Origin: Symsagittifera roscoffensis
Taxonomy: Eukaryota > Xenacoelomorpha > Acoela > Convolutidae
DNA length: 64,000 nucleotides
Direction: 5' to 3'
Assembly: GCF_963678635.1 (NCBI RefSeq)
Contig: NC_087063.1
Span: 78,821,617-78,885,616 of the forward strand
The notes under the pieces are model-generated. The model was not told where the DNA came from. It worked only from the letters and a program-made list of their open reading frames with translations, and did not search any database. The position numbers were made by a program, and so were the translations under genes. Of the stretch, positions 34,163-44,586 are shown one piece after another (within the stretch, counting starts at the first letter, position 1; every line of letters begins with the position of its first letter).

Positions 34163-37100
34163 CTTGAGAGATGAAATTTGAATTGTTTTTAAACTTTCAA
34201 GAAGCTAAGCAAAAACAATTCTGCAATTTGATTGAGAAAAAAAAATACACAGAGGCGAAGTGAAGCTTCGCACCACTTGCTATGCAATAAAAACATAAAA
34301 TAAAAGTCGAAAAAAAAACGAAATTTAAAAAAATGGGTTTAAATTTTCGTATGTCTCGATAGAAGTTCATTCTAGGCAAACATGTCAAATTTAAATTTAA
34401 ATAAGCTACGGAACAAAACTTACGAAGAGGAACAAAGCCGACAAACGCTTTGAGCATCCATAAGTTGAGCCAGAAAAAAATTTTTTTCCACTTTTTTTAT
34501 CGGGAAAAAAGTCTAGTTCCTGATTACAAAGCACATGCTTTCGCAAGTGTAGAAAATGATTTGATAAAACAGCGGATTTGATTTTTTGTTGTTGCGGATT
34601 TGGAGATCAAAATAATGATAAAGAAAAAATGTTTGCCAAGTTATTTTGACGACTCATTTTAACATTGCTTGATAATTCCTGCATTTGAAATGTTGGCCTC
34701 CAAGATTCGCAAGATATGATTTTTGCTCAAATTGCCAAAAAATTACAGTTCTATTTCAACTTGAGTGAAAATATTTAGGAAAGTTTAGATGTGGTTCAGT
34801 AAGAAGGCGGGCCAAACTGTGAACCAAGTTGAATTTTACTCGTTACAAGATCTTTTAACCCTTTCTTGTTTGAAGCCCTAGCTTCTCAATTACGAGTAGA
34901 TATGGTTTTGATTAGTACCCGGGTGGCTGCGTCATCTTTTTATAACACAATAAATTGGGTGGGGATGAAAAGGCAATTTGTTAGGATACGACAAATAATT
35001 ATTTATTGCCCCCAATTTCACGGCCTAAGTGGGTCTCCCCTAGCGCCAATATTTATAGCACTTATCAACTTCAGCCTTTCTCTTGTTCTTACAAACATAT
35101 ACAACTCACACCTCCCTACTTTTTGCAGAAGACAAACCCGGTTTCAGAAAATTCAGTTCTTATTTGACATCTATTTTTGCCAAAAAAATTATTAACAAAT
35201 CTGGCATGCCAATCGTTGAACTATTGGCAACTTCCAACAAATCAGATCAAAAACTGTAGTTCAAAAAATTGTGTAGACATGAACATTTTTTTCCTGAAAT
35301 TGAACTTTGTTTCTCAGCGAGAAAGTTTTAAAAAATAACGTACTTTCTGTAATTTTTATGGATTGAAAAAATATTTATATTTTTTTACCAAACAACGAGC
35401 ACACGAACTATGGCGCATTTTCATCCGCCGCAGAACATAAAAATTGAGCAGAAGAGCTTGTAATTTCTCCATCAACACTCGCCGAATTATGATTACTACT
35501 CAAAGATATATTAAATCTTTTTTTTTCCATAATAATCGGAGACGGATAGAAGATGCTATAGTACTCCGGTTTATTTTGAACACCTTTCTTATTGATGGAA
35601 TATATGCTACAGGGAAAATCAATAAAGGAGACAGCTTTTATTGCGCTGTGATTGGCTGCTAAATTAGCCAATGAAATTCGATTTGCTTTTTGCCCCTGTC
35701 AAACAGAGGGTTCAATTTCATTCAAAAATACATTCATAGTTTGAAGCACTTGAAATTGTTCTCCATCCAAAAGTGGGTCACCTATTCCTCTTAATGGGAG
35801 AAATTAATGTTGAGAAACACATTAAACTGTCACTTGTGAAAGCTCAATTTGACATCAGCGAAACATTGTCTCGCTAAATTTAACCAAAACTGGTGAAATA
35901 GATATTACCAATCTTGAAACAACAAAAACATTTAAAAGACAGAGAAACTTCATAACCTGAAAAATTTAAACGTATTCTTAGCAATTTTCTGATGATTTAA
36001 TTTTACGAATGACAGATTTATATTTCGCAATAAAATCGCCAAAAAGTTAGATTTCCGTCAATAATTACTCAAAAATGTACAAAAACAATCCATCGCCAAC
36101 TGCCTGCTCACCCAGTCCGAACTCAACCCAATCACAATTAGTTTTCAGCAACCAAAACCATCTCCAAAATGCAACCAGTAATCATCAATCTTTGGGCGGA
36201 AATTTCTGCTCCCAAAGCAATCAAAACGGACCAGCAGCTGTTGATTATAATCTTCACGTGACTTCATTAACAGTTAACTACCCCGCGATAGCACCCCCAC
36301 CACCACCACCACCCACCGGATCAACTTCCGTCGTCCCGGAAGCGCATCAGCACCACGGGAACGCGTCATCGAACCCACTGGCCGCGGCATATCAGAGCAC
36401 TCCTTACTACTCGCCCGCCAGCGCAGTGGCGGCGGAATTAGGGCAACACTCACTTTTACCCTCAGCTGCAGCTACCCTGTCTTCATACAACCCTTATTAC
36501 CCCTCAATGGCCGCGACCCAAATGTACCAGTCATCCGGCGCTCTTCAATCCAACCCAGCTTTACAACAGATTACGAACTCAGCCAGCGCTGGATCAAACC
36601 CGATGAACTGGCACTTCGGTTTTCTGCCCACTTCGCTTGATGCCAGATCAATGGGCGCTAATATTTCACACCACGCAAGTTCGGGTCTTTGAAACACTCC
36701 CAGATCAACGAAGCACCCCACCATTTTGGACACCAGTTCAAGTTCCAGGGTTCGAATCCCGGTATGGACAGCAATGGGTTGATGATGATTGCGTCAGGAA
36801 GAGAGGTTAATGGATCCGAATTAGATGGGGGAGATCACATGAATACTTGCCACGGTCAGATTTCGCCCTCGCATAACCAGAACGGATCGAAAGTGTTTGT
36901 GTGGATGAGCAAAAGACCACGTAAGTTACCTATAATCAAGTAAACAGCAACCCAACTGCTAGTATTAAAAAACAGACAAAGAATGAACTTTTCGGAAAGA
37001 TTAAAGACAAATATCAAATTTAGTATCAATATCTCGATGAAATTTTTTTGATCAACTTAGAACTAAAATTGTTGTAAATGAATTTAATTGAAAAAACTTA

Positions 37101-37560
37101 GACCATTTGGAAATCATGCGTTGTAATCAGTAGCGGATTTAGAGGAAGGGTGGGGGCGGATGCCCACATCTTCAAAGACTCGTGCCCTTAGTCGAAACAG
37201 GGTCTTTTTGAAGCTTTGGGAGTGCCCGGAAAATTAATTTGGTGCTGGAACTAAAAACAGGTCGACAAAATCTTGAGAAAAAGCTAGATCCGCCCCTGCT
37301 TGAAATCATGCCATCAATAAGAGATGCGTCGAAATCTTTTTTTTTTCAGTAATATTACTTAATCGATTTTTCAATTAATTACTCTTTGGGTAAACCAAAA
37401 ATTTCGGAATCTTAACTAATAACAAGCCAAGTAAAAATTTTTCCAAGAGTGATCAGGACACTTTTCTGCTCACCTTAAGGCGCAGAGTTAAATTTTCTGT
37501 AGCAATTTCTAAGGCAATAAAACTTCATTTAATATGCACAATTGAACTTGAAAATTACAT
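34163..37560 (+). repeat. 3.4-kb tandem duplication, copy 1
   Basis: It matches 37584-40988 from CTTGAGAGATGAAATTTG to AACTTGAAAATTACAT with scattered substitutions and small indels; offset 3421 at the left and 3419 at the Hox exon. It includes a dispersed-repeat piece (GAGGCGAAGTGAAGC at 34252), an upstream region, Hox5 exon 1 (36075-36920) and a family B MITE (37128-37292). By eye the copies differ by a few percent at most. Confidence 0.95.
36075..36920 (+). pseudogene. Broken duplicate of Hox5 exon 1
   Basis: This matches the intact exon at 39494-40346 almost throughout. Three changes speak against full function. One base is missing after 36685, which shifts the frame and ends the protein at a TGA at 36690. 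The AG acceptor-like dinucleotide 13 bases before the ATG in the other copy (39479-39480) reads AA here (36060-36061). A 9-base block (codons for YPH) is absent. A proline run is one codon longer. The donor GTAAGT at 36921 is preserved. The hexapeptide region reads VFVWM against VFAWM. It could act as an alternative promoter or yield a 205-residue truncated protein, but a homeodomain protein from it would need the frame restored downstream. Confidence 0.85.
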
Positions 37561-37583
37561 GTTTTCAATTGAACTTGAAAATT

Positions 37584-40500
37584 CTTGAGAGATGAAATTT
37601 GAATTCTTTTTCAACTTTCAAGAAGCTAAGCAAAAACAATTCTGCAATTCGATTGAGAAAAAAAAATACACAGAGGCGAAGTGAAGCTTCGCACCACTTG
37701 CTTTGCAATAAAAACATAATATAAAAGTCGAAAAAAAAACGAAATTTAAAAAAATGGGTTTAAATTTTCGTATGTCTCGATAGAAGTTCATTCTAGGCAA
37801 ACATGTCAAATTTAAATTTAAATAAGCTACGGAGCAAAACTTACGAAGAGGAACAAAGCCGACAAACGCTTTGAGCATCCATAAGTTGAGCCAGAAAAAA
37901 AATTTTTTCCACTTTTTTTATCGGGAAAAAAGTCTAGTTCCTGATTACAAAGCACATGCTTTCGCAAGTGTAGAAAATGATTTGATAAAACAGCGGATTT
38001 GATTTTTTGTTGTTGCGGATTTGGAGATCAAAATAATGATAAAGAAAAAATGTTTGCCAAGTTATTTTGACGACTCATTTTAACATTGCTTGATAATTCC
38101 TGCATTTGAAATGTTGGCCTCCAAGATTCGCTAGATATGATTTTTGCTCAAATTGCCAAAAAATTACAGTTCTATTTCAACTTGAGTGAAAATATTTAGG
38201 AAAGTTTAGATGTGGTTCAGTAAGAAGGCGGGCCAAACTGAAAACCAAGTTGAATTTTACTCTTTACAAGATCTTTTAACCCTTTCTTGTTTGAAGCCCT
38301 AGCTTCTCAATTACCAGTAGATGTGGTTTTGATTAGTACCCGGGTGGCTGCGTCATCTTTTTATAACACAATAAATTGGGTGGGGATGAAAAGGCAATTT
38401 GTTAGGATACGACAAATAATTATTTATTGCCCCCAATTTCACGGCCTAAGTGGGTCTCCCCTAGCGCCAATATTTATAGCACTTATCAACTTCAGCCTTT
38501 CTCTTGTTCTTACAAATATATACAACTCACACCTCCCTACTTTTTGCAGAAGACAAACCCGGTTTCAGAAAATTCAGTTCTTATTTGACATCTATTTTTG
38601 CCAAAAAAATTATTAACAAATCTGGCATGCCAATCGTTGAACTATTGGCAACTTCCAACAAATCAGATCAAAAACTGTAGTTCAAAAAATTGTGCAGACA
38701 TGAACATTTTTTCCCTGAAATTGAACTTTGTTTCTCAGCGAGAAAGTTTTAAAAAATAATGTACTTTCTGTAATTTTTATGGATTGAAAAAAATATATAT
38801 TTTTTTACCAAGCAACGAGCACACGAACTATGGCGCATTTTCATCCGCCGCAGAACATAAAAAATGAGCAGAGGAGCTTGTAATTTCTCCATCAACACTC
38901 GCCGAATTATGATTACTAGTCAAAGTTATAAAAATCTTTTGTTTCCATAATAATCGGAGACGGATAGAAGATGCTATAGTACTCCGGTTTATTTTGAACA
39001 CCTTTCTTATTGATGGGATATATGCTGCAAGGAAAATCAATAAATGAGGCAGCTTTTATTGCGCTGTGATTGGCTGCTAGATTAGCCAATGAAATTCGAT
39101 TTGCTTTTTGCCCCCTGTCGAACAGAGGGTTCAATTTCATTCAAAAATACATACATAGTTTGAAGCACTTGAAATTGTTCTCTATCCAAAACTGGGTCAC
39201 CTATTCCTCTTAATGGGAGAAATTAATGTTGAGAAACACATTAAACTGTCACTTGTGAAAGCTCAATTTGACATCAGCGAAACATTGTCTCGCTAAATTT
39301 AACCAAAACTGGTGAAATAGATATTACCAATCTTGAAACAACAAAAACATTTAAAAGACAGAGAAACTTCATAACCTGAAAAATTTAAACGTATTTTTAG
39401 CAATTTTCTGATGATTTAATTTTACGAATGACAGATTTATATTTCGCAATAAAATCACCAAAAAGTTAGATTTCCGTCAGTAATTACTCAAAAATGTACG
39501 AAAACAATCCATCGCCAACTGCCTGCTCACCCAGTCCGAACTCAACCCAATCACAATTAGTTTTCAGCAACCAAAACCATCTCCAAAATGCAACCAGTAA
39601 TCATCAATCTTTGGGCGGAAATTTCTACTCCCAAAGCAATCAAAACGGACCAGCAGCTGTTGATTATAATCTTCACGTGACTTCATTAACGGTTAACTAC
39701 CCCGCGATAGCACCCCCACCACCACCACCCACCGGATCAACTTCCGTCGTCCCGGAAGCGCATCAGCACCACGGGAACGCGCCATCGAACCCACTGGCCG
39801 CGGCATATCAGAGCACTCCTTACTACTCGCCCGCCAGCGCAGTGGCGGCGGAATTAGGGCAACACTATCCACACTCACTTTTACCCGCAGCTGCAGCTAC
39901 CCTGTCTTCATACAACCCTTATTACCCCTCAATGGCCGCGACCCAAATGTACCAGTCATCCGGCGCTCTTCAATCCAACCCAGCTTTACAACAGATTACA
40001 AACTCAGCCACCGCTGGATCAAACCCGATGAACTGGCACTTCGGTTTTCTGCCCACTTCGCTTGATGCCAGATCAATGGGCGCAAATATTTCACACCACG
40101 CAAGTTCGGGATCTTTGAAACACTCCCAGATCAACGAAGCACCCCACAATTTTGGACACCAGTTCAAGTTCCAGGGTTCGAATCCCGGTCTGGACAGCAA
40201 TGGGTTGATGATGATTGCGTCAGGAGGAGAGGGTAATGGATCCGAATTAGATGGGGGAGATCACATGAATACTTGCCACGGTCAGATTTCGCCCTCGCAT
40301 AACCAGAACGGATCGAAAGTGTTTGCGTGGATGAGCAAAAGACCACGTAAGTTACCTATAATCAAGTAAACAGCAACCCAACTGCTAGTATTAAAAAACA
40401 GACAAAGAATGAACTTTTCGGAAAGATTAAAGACAAATATCAAAATTAGTATCAATATCTCGATGAAATTTTTTTGATCAACTAAGAACTAAAATTGTTG

Positions 40501-40988
40501 TAAATGAATTTAATTGAAAAAACTTAGACCATTTTGAAATCATGCGTTGTAATCAGTAGCGGATTTAGAGGAAGGGTGAGGGCGGACGTCCACATCTTCA
40601 AAGACTCGTGCCCTTAGTCGAAACAGGGTCTTTTTGAAGCTTTGGGAGTGCCCGGAAAATTAATTTGGTGCTGGAACTAAAAACAGGTCGACAAAATCTT
40701 GAGAAAAAGCTAGATCCGCCCCTGCTTGAAATCATGCCATCAATAAGAGATGCGTCGAAATCTTTTTTTTTTTTCAGTAATAATACTTAATCGATTTTTC
40801 AATTAATTACTCTTTGGGTAACCCAAAAATTTCGGAATCTTAACTAATAACAAGCCAAGTAAAAATTTTTCCAAGAGTGATCAGGACACTTTTCTGCTCA
40901 CCTTAAGGCGCAGAGTTAAATTTTCTGTAGCAATTTCTAAGGCAATAAAACTTCATTTAATATGCACAATTGAACTTGAAAATTACAT
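37584..40988 (+). repeat. 3.4-kb tandem duplication, copy 2
   Basis: This is the downstream copy of the unit at 34163-37560 and carries the intact Hox5 exon 1 with about 1.9 kb of upstream DNA. It includes the second family B MITE (40550-40716). The 23 bases before it repeat AATTGAACTTGAAAATT from the end of copy 1, a templated-looking filler at the junction. Confidence 0.95.
39494..40346 (+). CDS. Hox5-like homeobox protein, exon 1
   Basis: This is the N-terminal 284 codons of a 361-residue Hox transcription factor (nuclear, DNA-binding, axial patterning). The ATG at 39494 follows an in-frame TAG 27 bases upstream, so the start is sound. The region is rich in Ser, Asn, Gln, Pro and Ala, with a Pro run (residues 76-82) and an Ala run, as in Hox transactivation regions. 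The hexapeptide that docks PBX/Extradenticle is VFAWMSKRP near the exon end (residues 276-284): Trp and Met are kept, but the usual Tyr-Pro is Phe-Ala. The exon ends in phase 1 at CCAC/GTAAGT. The next exon is at 43618. A broken tandem duplicate of this exon lies at 36075. Confidence 0.9.
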
Positions 40989-43617
40989 AAATTTTCACTG
41001 CAGCATTATTGTACTTAAAATTTTTGTAAAAATGTACTAGAAAAATTTCTGATAATTTTCAAGTCAAACCGCAATATATATATATAAAGTTTAAATGCTC
41101 CTAATATATTGCTATATATATAGTGCTCTCCCTATATTTTGCTAATATATCCTAAAGCACTACAAATTTTGCTCTCCCTCAGGTTTAGCCCCTGTTTTGG
41201 CCAAATTTTCTGCGCCTCCGGCGAAATTTTGGAAAATTTTGACCAAAAATCGCGTTTATTCGGGGCGCGCTCCCCCTCAAAATTAGTTGGCGACCAAAGC
41301 GCCTTTAGAAAAATTTTAGGGTCCGTTCCCAAAAATGGGGGACCCTTTATATATATATATTTATATTCATTTGGCGGCCAATTAATTTGTTTTTATTCGA
41401 CAGAGTTTAAGTGAACAAAAATGAAGTTCAAAGTCAAATTATTCCGGCAAGTTCAAAGCAATCAAGTCTGCTTTGATTGGGGTTGGGTGAAGAGAGTACA
41501 GATGAGAGAGAGAACAGATGACTTAACTTGTTGGTGTGGATAATCCGTCTCCCTCTTTCACTTTGAAAGGACCCCGTTTATTGCTCAATGTGGGGATAAT
41601 TACAAGAGGAATGTACAATATAGATACAGCATATAACAATATTATTGCAAAACAGATACCGCGATCATTGTCTGAGATTTTATTTACATTTTTAGTCAAG
41701 ATTAGAATCAATTTTTTGTAGGCGCAATTTTGTTTTCTACGTCAATCTCTTATAAAAAATTATCAGTTTTTTTTTAAACTTTTTGGTTGAAGTTTACACA
41801 AAAATGCGCTGCAACTTGATAGTGGAAATAGGATATTGATCCATATCTAACTTTTTTGGCGAGTAAAAATTACATTTCGGCGATTTAAAGTTACACGACT
41901 TATACAGACAAATAGCCAAGTTTACTGTGCCCTTTAGACGTGTTCGAGAAGAGCTCACTGCTTTTTGAGGGTTAATTGATTAATTTAAAACTATTGAATA
42001 ATTTAAGGATGAGACCAGCTATATTTTTTCTAATTTAAACAAAATCAATACCTATGTATTGAAATCAATGCGTTAAATTTAGTATTTATGTTTTTTACAG
42101 ACGAAACGATGCGAGAAAACAGCACAGAAGGTCAATTTTCACCAAATGCTCCCCTAAAATATGCTTAAATACTTTACGTAACTTGAACCTTTCCAATTTT
42201 TTTATACGCTTTGATGATTTTGTTCCAACTGCGCAGTTATTTACGTTTAACTTTGACCTGGATATTCACTATTTTGAAAAGTTAAGAAAAGAGTTTTTTT
42301 TCGAAATTTGCATCAGTGAAAAAGTGCAATCAAACGCACTGAGCGCTGTGTTTTTTCATCTATAAAAGTGTATAATTTGCTTTGGTCGTACAAATTCAAT
42401 TTTGTTTCTATACAAAATGCAATTTCATTGTACGTTGCTCTTAGGGACCGATCAAGTATTTTGAAGTGGGGAGTAAATTTCAAAAAATCTCGTCTTCTTG
42501 TTTTTATGTTGACTGAATTATTTTCTGAGTTCTCTTAAAACTTTAAAAGCGCCCTTTTTTGTGATATCTTCTTCTAAATGAATCCCTGCATTGAAATTTT
42601 TTGTGAATGAACTTCATTGAGACGCAATTTATTTGAAAAATAAAACAGTTGAGAGGCTTCTAAAAGAAAAGTTGTTTATTTTGATTTTTTCAAGGTTGTC
42701 CTGTTTTCTTTAAACATGATAATTAGTATTGTATTTATAACTGCTTTTAGGTAAATGAAATCCTTTTTTTAAATTTTAAGGTCTTGATTTTTATGGCGAG
42801 GGCTTAAAGGATGCATCATTGAATTACATGCTTAATTTTTTTTCAATGATTTTTTGGTGAGGCATTGTGTAATAATAATAACAAGACTGCTCGTATCAGG
42901 GCGAAGCCCTGAATGTTCCGATTGCCTTTTAAGGTTTATGGAGCAGCAGTAAAAACATTAAAAAAATAAAATGAAATTAAAAAAAAAGAAATTTTTTTCT
43001 AAAATTTGAAATTTTTTATGAAAATCATCTCCCCACACGCCATATAAAGTACAAAAAGAGAGATTTCCTTGTAACAAATCAATTATGGCAAATAAGCTTC
43101 GTTCAACCAATTTGGAACGATTTATAAGACGGATTAAATCTCCGGTTACGCGTTAATAGCGCGAATTATATCGCGCGATAATTGTCCCAAATTGGTCAAA
43201 ATGGCCATCTTTAAACCCTCATAACTTTACGAAAAATGATCACAGGTGAAATATCTTTTCAAATTTAAGCTCAGGACAACAATACCTTTTGAGTGATATA
43301 AAAAAATTCCGTCAAAAATGGCTAGTTAAAAAGTCGAAATTTGTCTGAAGAAAAAAAAAACCCACCCCGAGCACAAATATTCCGTTACTTTCGTATCGAA
43401 AGTCGGAACAATAATCATAATAAAATTAATAACTTGTTTATATTAATTGCCCAATTTGAAGCACTTCAACTTAATCGTATAACTAATTATTTATCTTAAA
43501 AGGACTCAATCTAAGGGATCGCCGTTAGACAAAGGACGTCTGTTTTCAGGTGTAAATTGTTTCCAAGGCAACTTATTTTTGTTCTAGCAGTTTTTTCAAG
43601 GCAATCTTTTTTTCTAG
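40347..43617 (+). other. Intron 1 of the Hox5-like gene
   Basis: 3271 bases. It contains the end of duplication copy 2, a family B copy (41160-41345, including GGGGCGCGCTCCCCCTC), TA microsatellites (41075-41090, 41350-41360) and a young family A copy (42881-43410). No further coding exon is visible in it. Confidence 0.75.
42881..43410 (+). repeat. Repeat family A, copy 4
   Basis: A full-looking copy runs from ACAAGACTGCTCGTATCAGG to AAAGTCGGAACAAT, with core AATTATATCGCGCGATAATT. It is very similar to the inverted copy at 53112-53645, including the rare end words CACCCCGAGCACAAATATTC and TTACTTTCGTATC. It lies in Hox5 intron 1. Confidence 0.85.
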
Positions 43618-43783
43618 CGACAGACTGCAAACGCACGCGCACTGCCTACACGCGGTTCCAGACACTTGAGCTGGAGAAAGAGTTCCACTTCAACCGGTAC
43701 CTCACTCGCAGACGGAGGATAGAGATCGCCAATCTACTCGCACTGACGGAGCGCCAGATCAAAATATGGTTCCAGAACAGACG
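43618..43783 (+). CDS. Hox5-like homeobox protein, exon 2 (homeodomain 1-52)
   Basis: It follows a TTTTTTCTAG acceptor. Two bases complete a Pro codon begun in exon 1, then TD and the homeodomain from Cys1. Helix 1 is central-Hox-like ([19 protein letters not shown]). Helix 2 reads IEIANLLAL, with Asn36 and Leu37 as in Hox3 instead of the His-Ala of Hox4-8. Helix 3 has [11 protein letters not shown] with Trp48, Phe49, Asn51 intact. The exon ends inside codon 53 at ACG/GTAAGC. Confidence 0.95.
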
Positions 43784-44519
43784 GTAAGCCGCAACACAAT
43801 ACTTGCGAATTATTCAAACCCATATCCCAGCCATACATCATAGTAATTGCTTCAATGGACTCATTTGACTGAAGAAATATGCTGGCTCCATTTCACTGGA
43901 AAATGTTCTTGCTCTTTATCCCCTTCTATCACCGCACCCTCCCCCCCCCCCCCCCGACCTCAACAGGGTTACGTCTCCGCCTCTCAATCGAAAGGTCGGA
44001 TGTTCGAGGCCCACCATGATCTGTGCTCGTTGCTTGAGGGTGAAGCAACATTACCCAGCCCAGAAAAATAACCAAAAAAAAAAAAGCATGTAGTTCTTAA
44101 AAACAAGGGCACAACAGCGGTTCGCCGTGATGAGCTGTACAGCTCTTGTGTTGGTCCTTTCCCCCGTGGATAAATGGTCTTAAAGAACAGGCCCATATGC
44201 TCATTCATAAATATGCTTGTTGTAGATTTCTATGATCGAATATTGAACTGTGTTTGCAATAACTATACAAAAATATAAAAGGAAAAAAATCTAGGCAAAA
44301 GGGAAGGTCATATGGCGACCTATTTCTTTTTTGAATGTTTTTGTAAACCACAGATTGATTTTTTGATGGTATTTCGACGACAAATTTTGGGTCCACCAAG
44401 CTCGAAATAGTTCCAACCTTTAAATGCGTCTATACTCTAACTTTGAAGTTCAAGCGGCACGCAAAAAAAAACTTTTGTCCAAAGCATTTTTGCAAATATG
44501 AAGACGAGTTTTGTTTTAG
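43784..44519 (+). other. Intron 2 of the Hox5-like gene, inside the homeobox
   Basis: 736 bases in phase 2, splitting the Arg53 codon. It contains a C run at about 43942-43957 and a tRNA-derived SINE (43960-44200). The acceptor is TTTTGTTTTAG. Confidence 0.85.
43960..44200 (+). repeat. tRNA-derived SINE in Hox5 intron 2
   Basis: CTCCGCCTCTCAATCGAAAG followed by GTCGGATGTTCGAGGCCC looks like the anticodon and T arms of a tRNA: a B-box-like GGATGTTCGAGGCC. An A run follows at about 44070-44085. It is distinct from the SINE-like family elsewhere in this window. The frames at 43847-44071 and 43984-44208 fall inside it. Confidence 0.55.
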
Positions 44520-44586
44520 AATGAAGTGGAAAAAAGACAACAACCTGAAGAGCATGTCTCAAATAGACTCCATCACAACTGCGTGA
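44520..44586 (+). CDS. Hox5-like homeobox protein, exon 3 (homeodomain end and tail)
   Basis: One base (A) completes the Arg53 codon, then MKWKKDN finishes the homeodomain and NLKSMSQIDSITTA forms a 14-residue tail before TGA. KDNNLKSMSQ closely matches the KDNKLKSMS-type continuation known from chordate Hox5 and is the main reason for the Hox5 call. The joined exons total 1086 bases (361 codons plus stop), all phases agreeing. Confidence 0.9.

Noticed and set aside
34197-34457. Minus-strand 86-codon frame (also at 37618-37878)
   Set aside because: Present twice only because of the 3.4-kb duplication; it overlaps the dispersed GCGAAG repeat module and shows no protein family features.
34866-35195. 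109-codon frame (also at 38287-38616)
   Set aside because: Conserved between copies only as part of the recent duplication; substitutions do not favour silent positions enough to argue for coding.
36075-36692. Second functional Hox gene
   Set aside because: No homeodomain exon lies between the two exon-1 copies, and the frame is broken before the donor.
40160-40200. True tRNA gene in the Hox exon
   Set aside because: Only a T-arm-like word is present; no acceptor, D or anticodon arms fit around it.
43984-44208. Minus-strand 74-codon frame
   Set aside because: Lies in the intronic tRNA-derived SINE.
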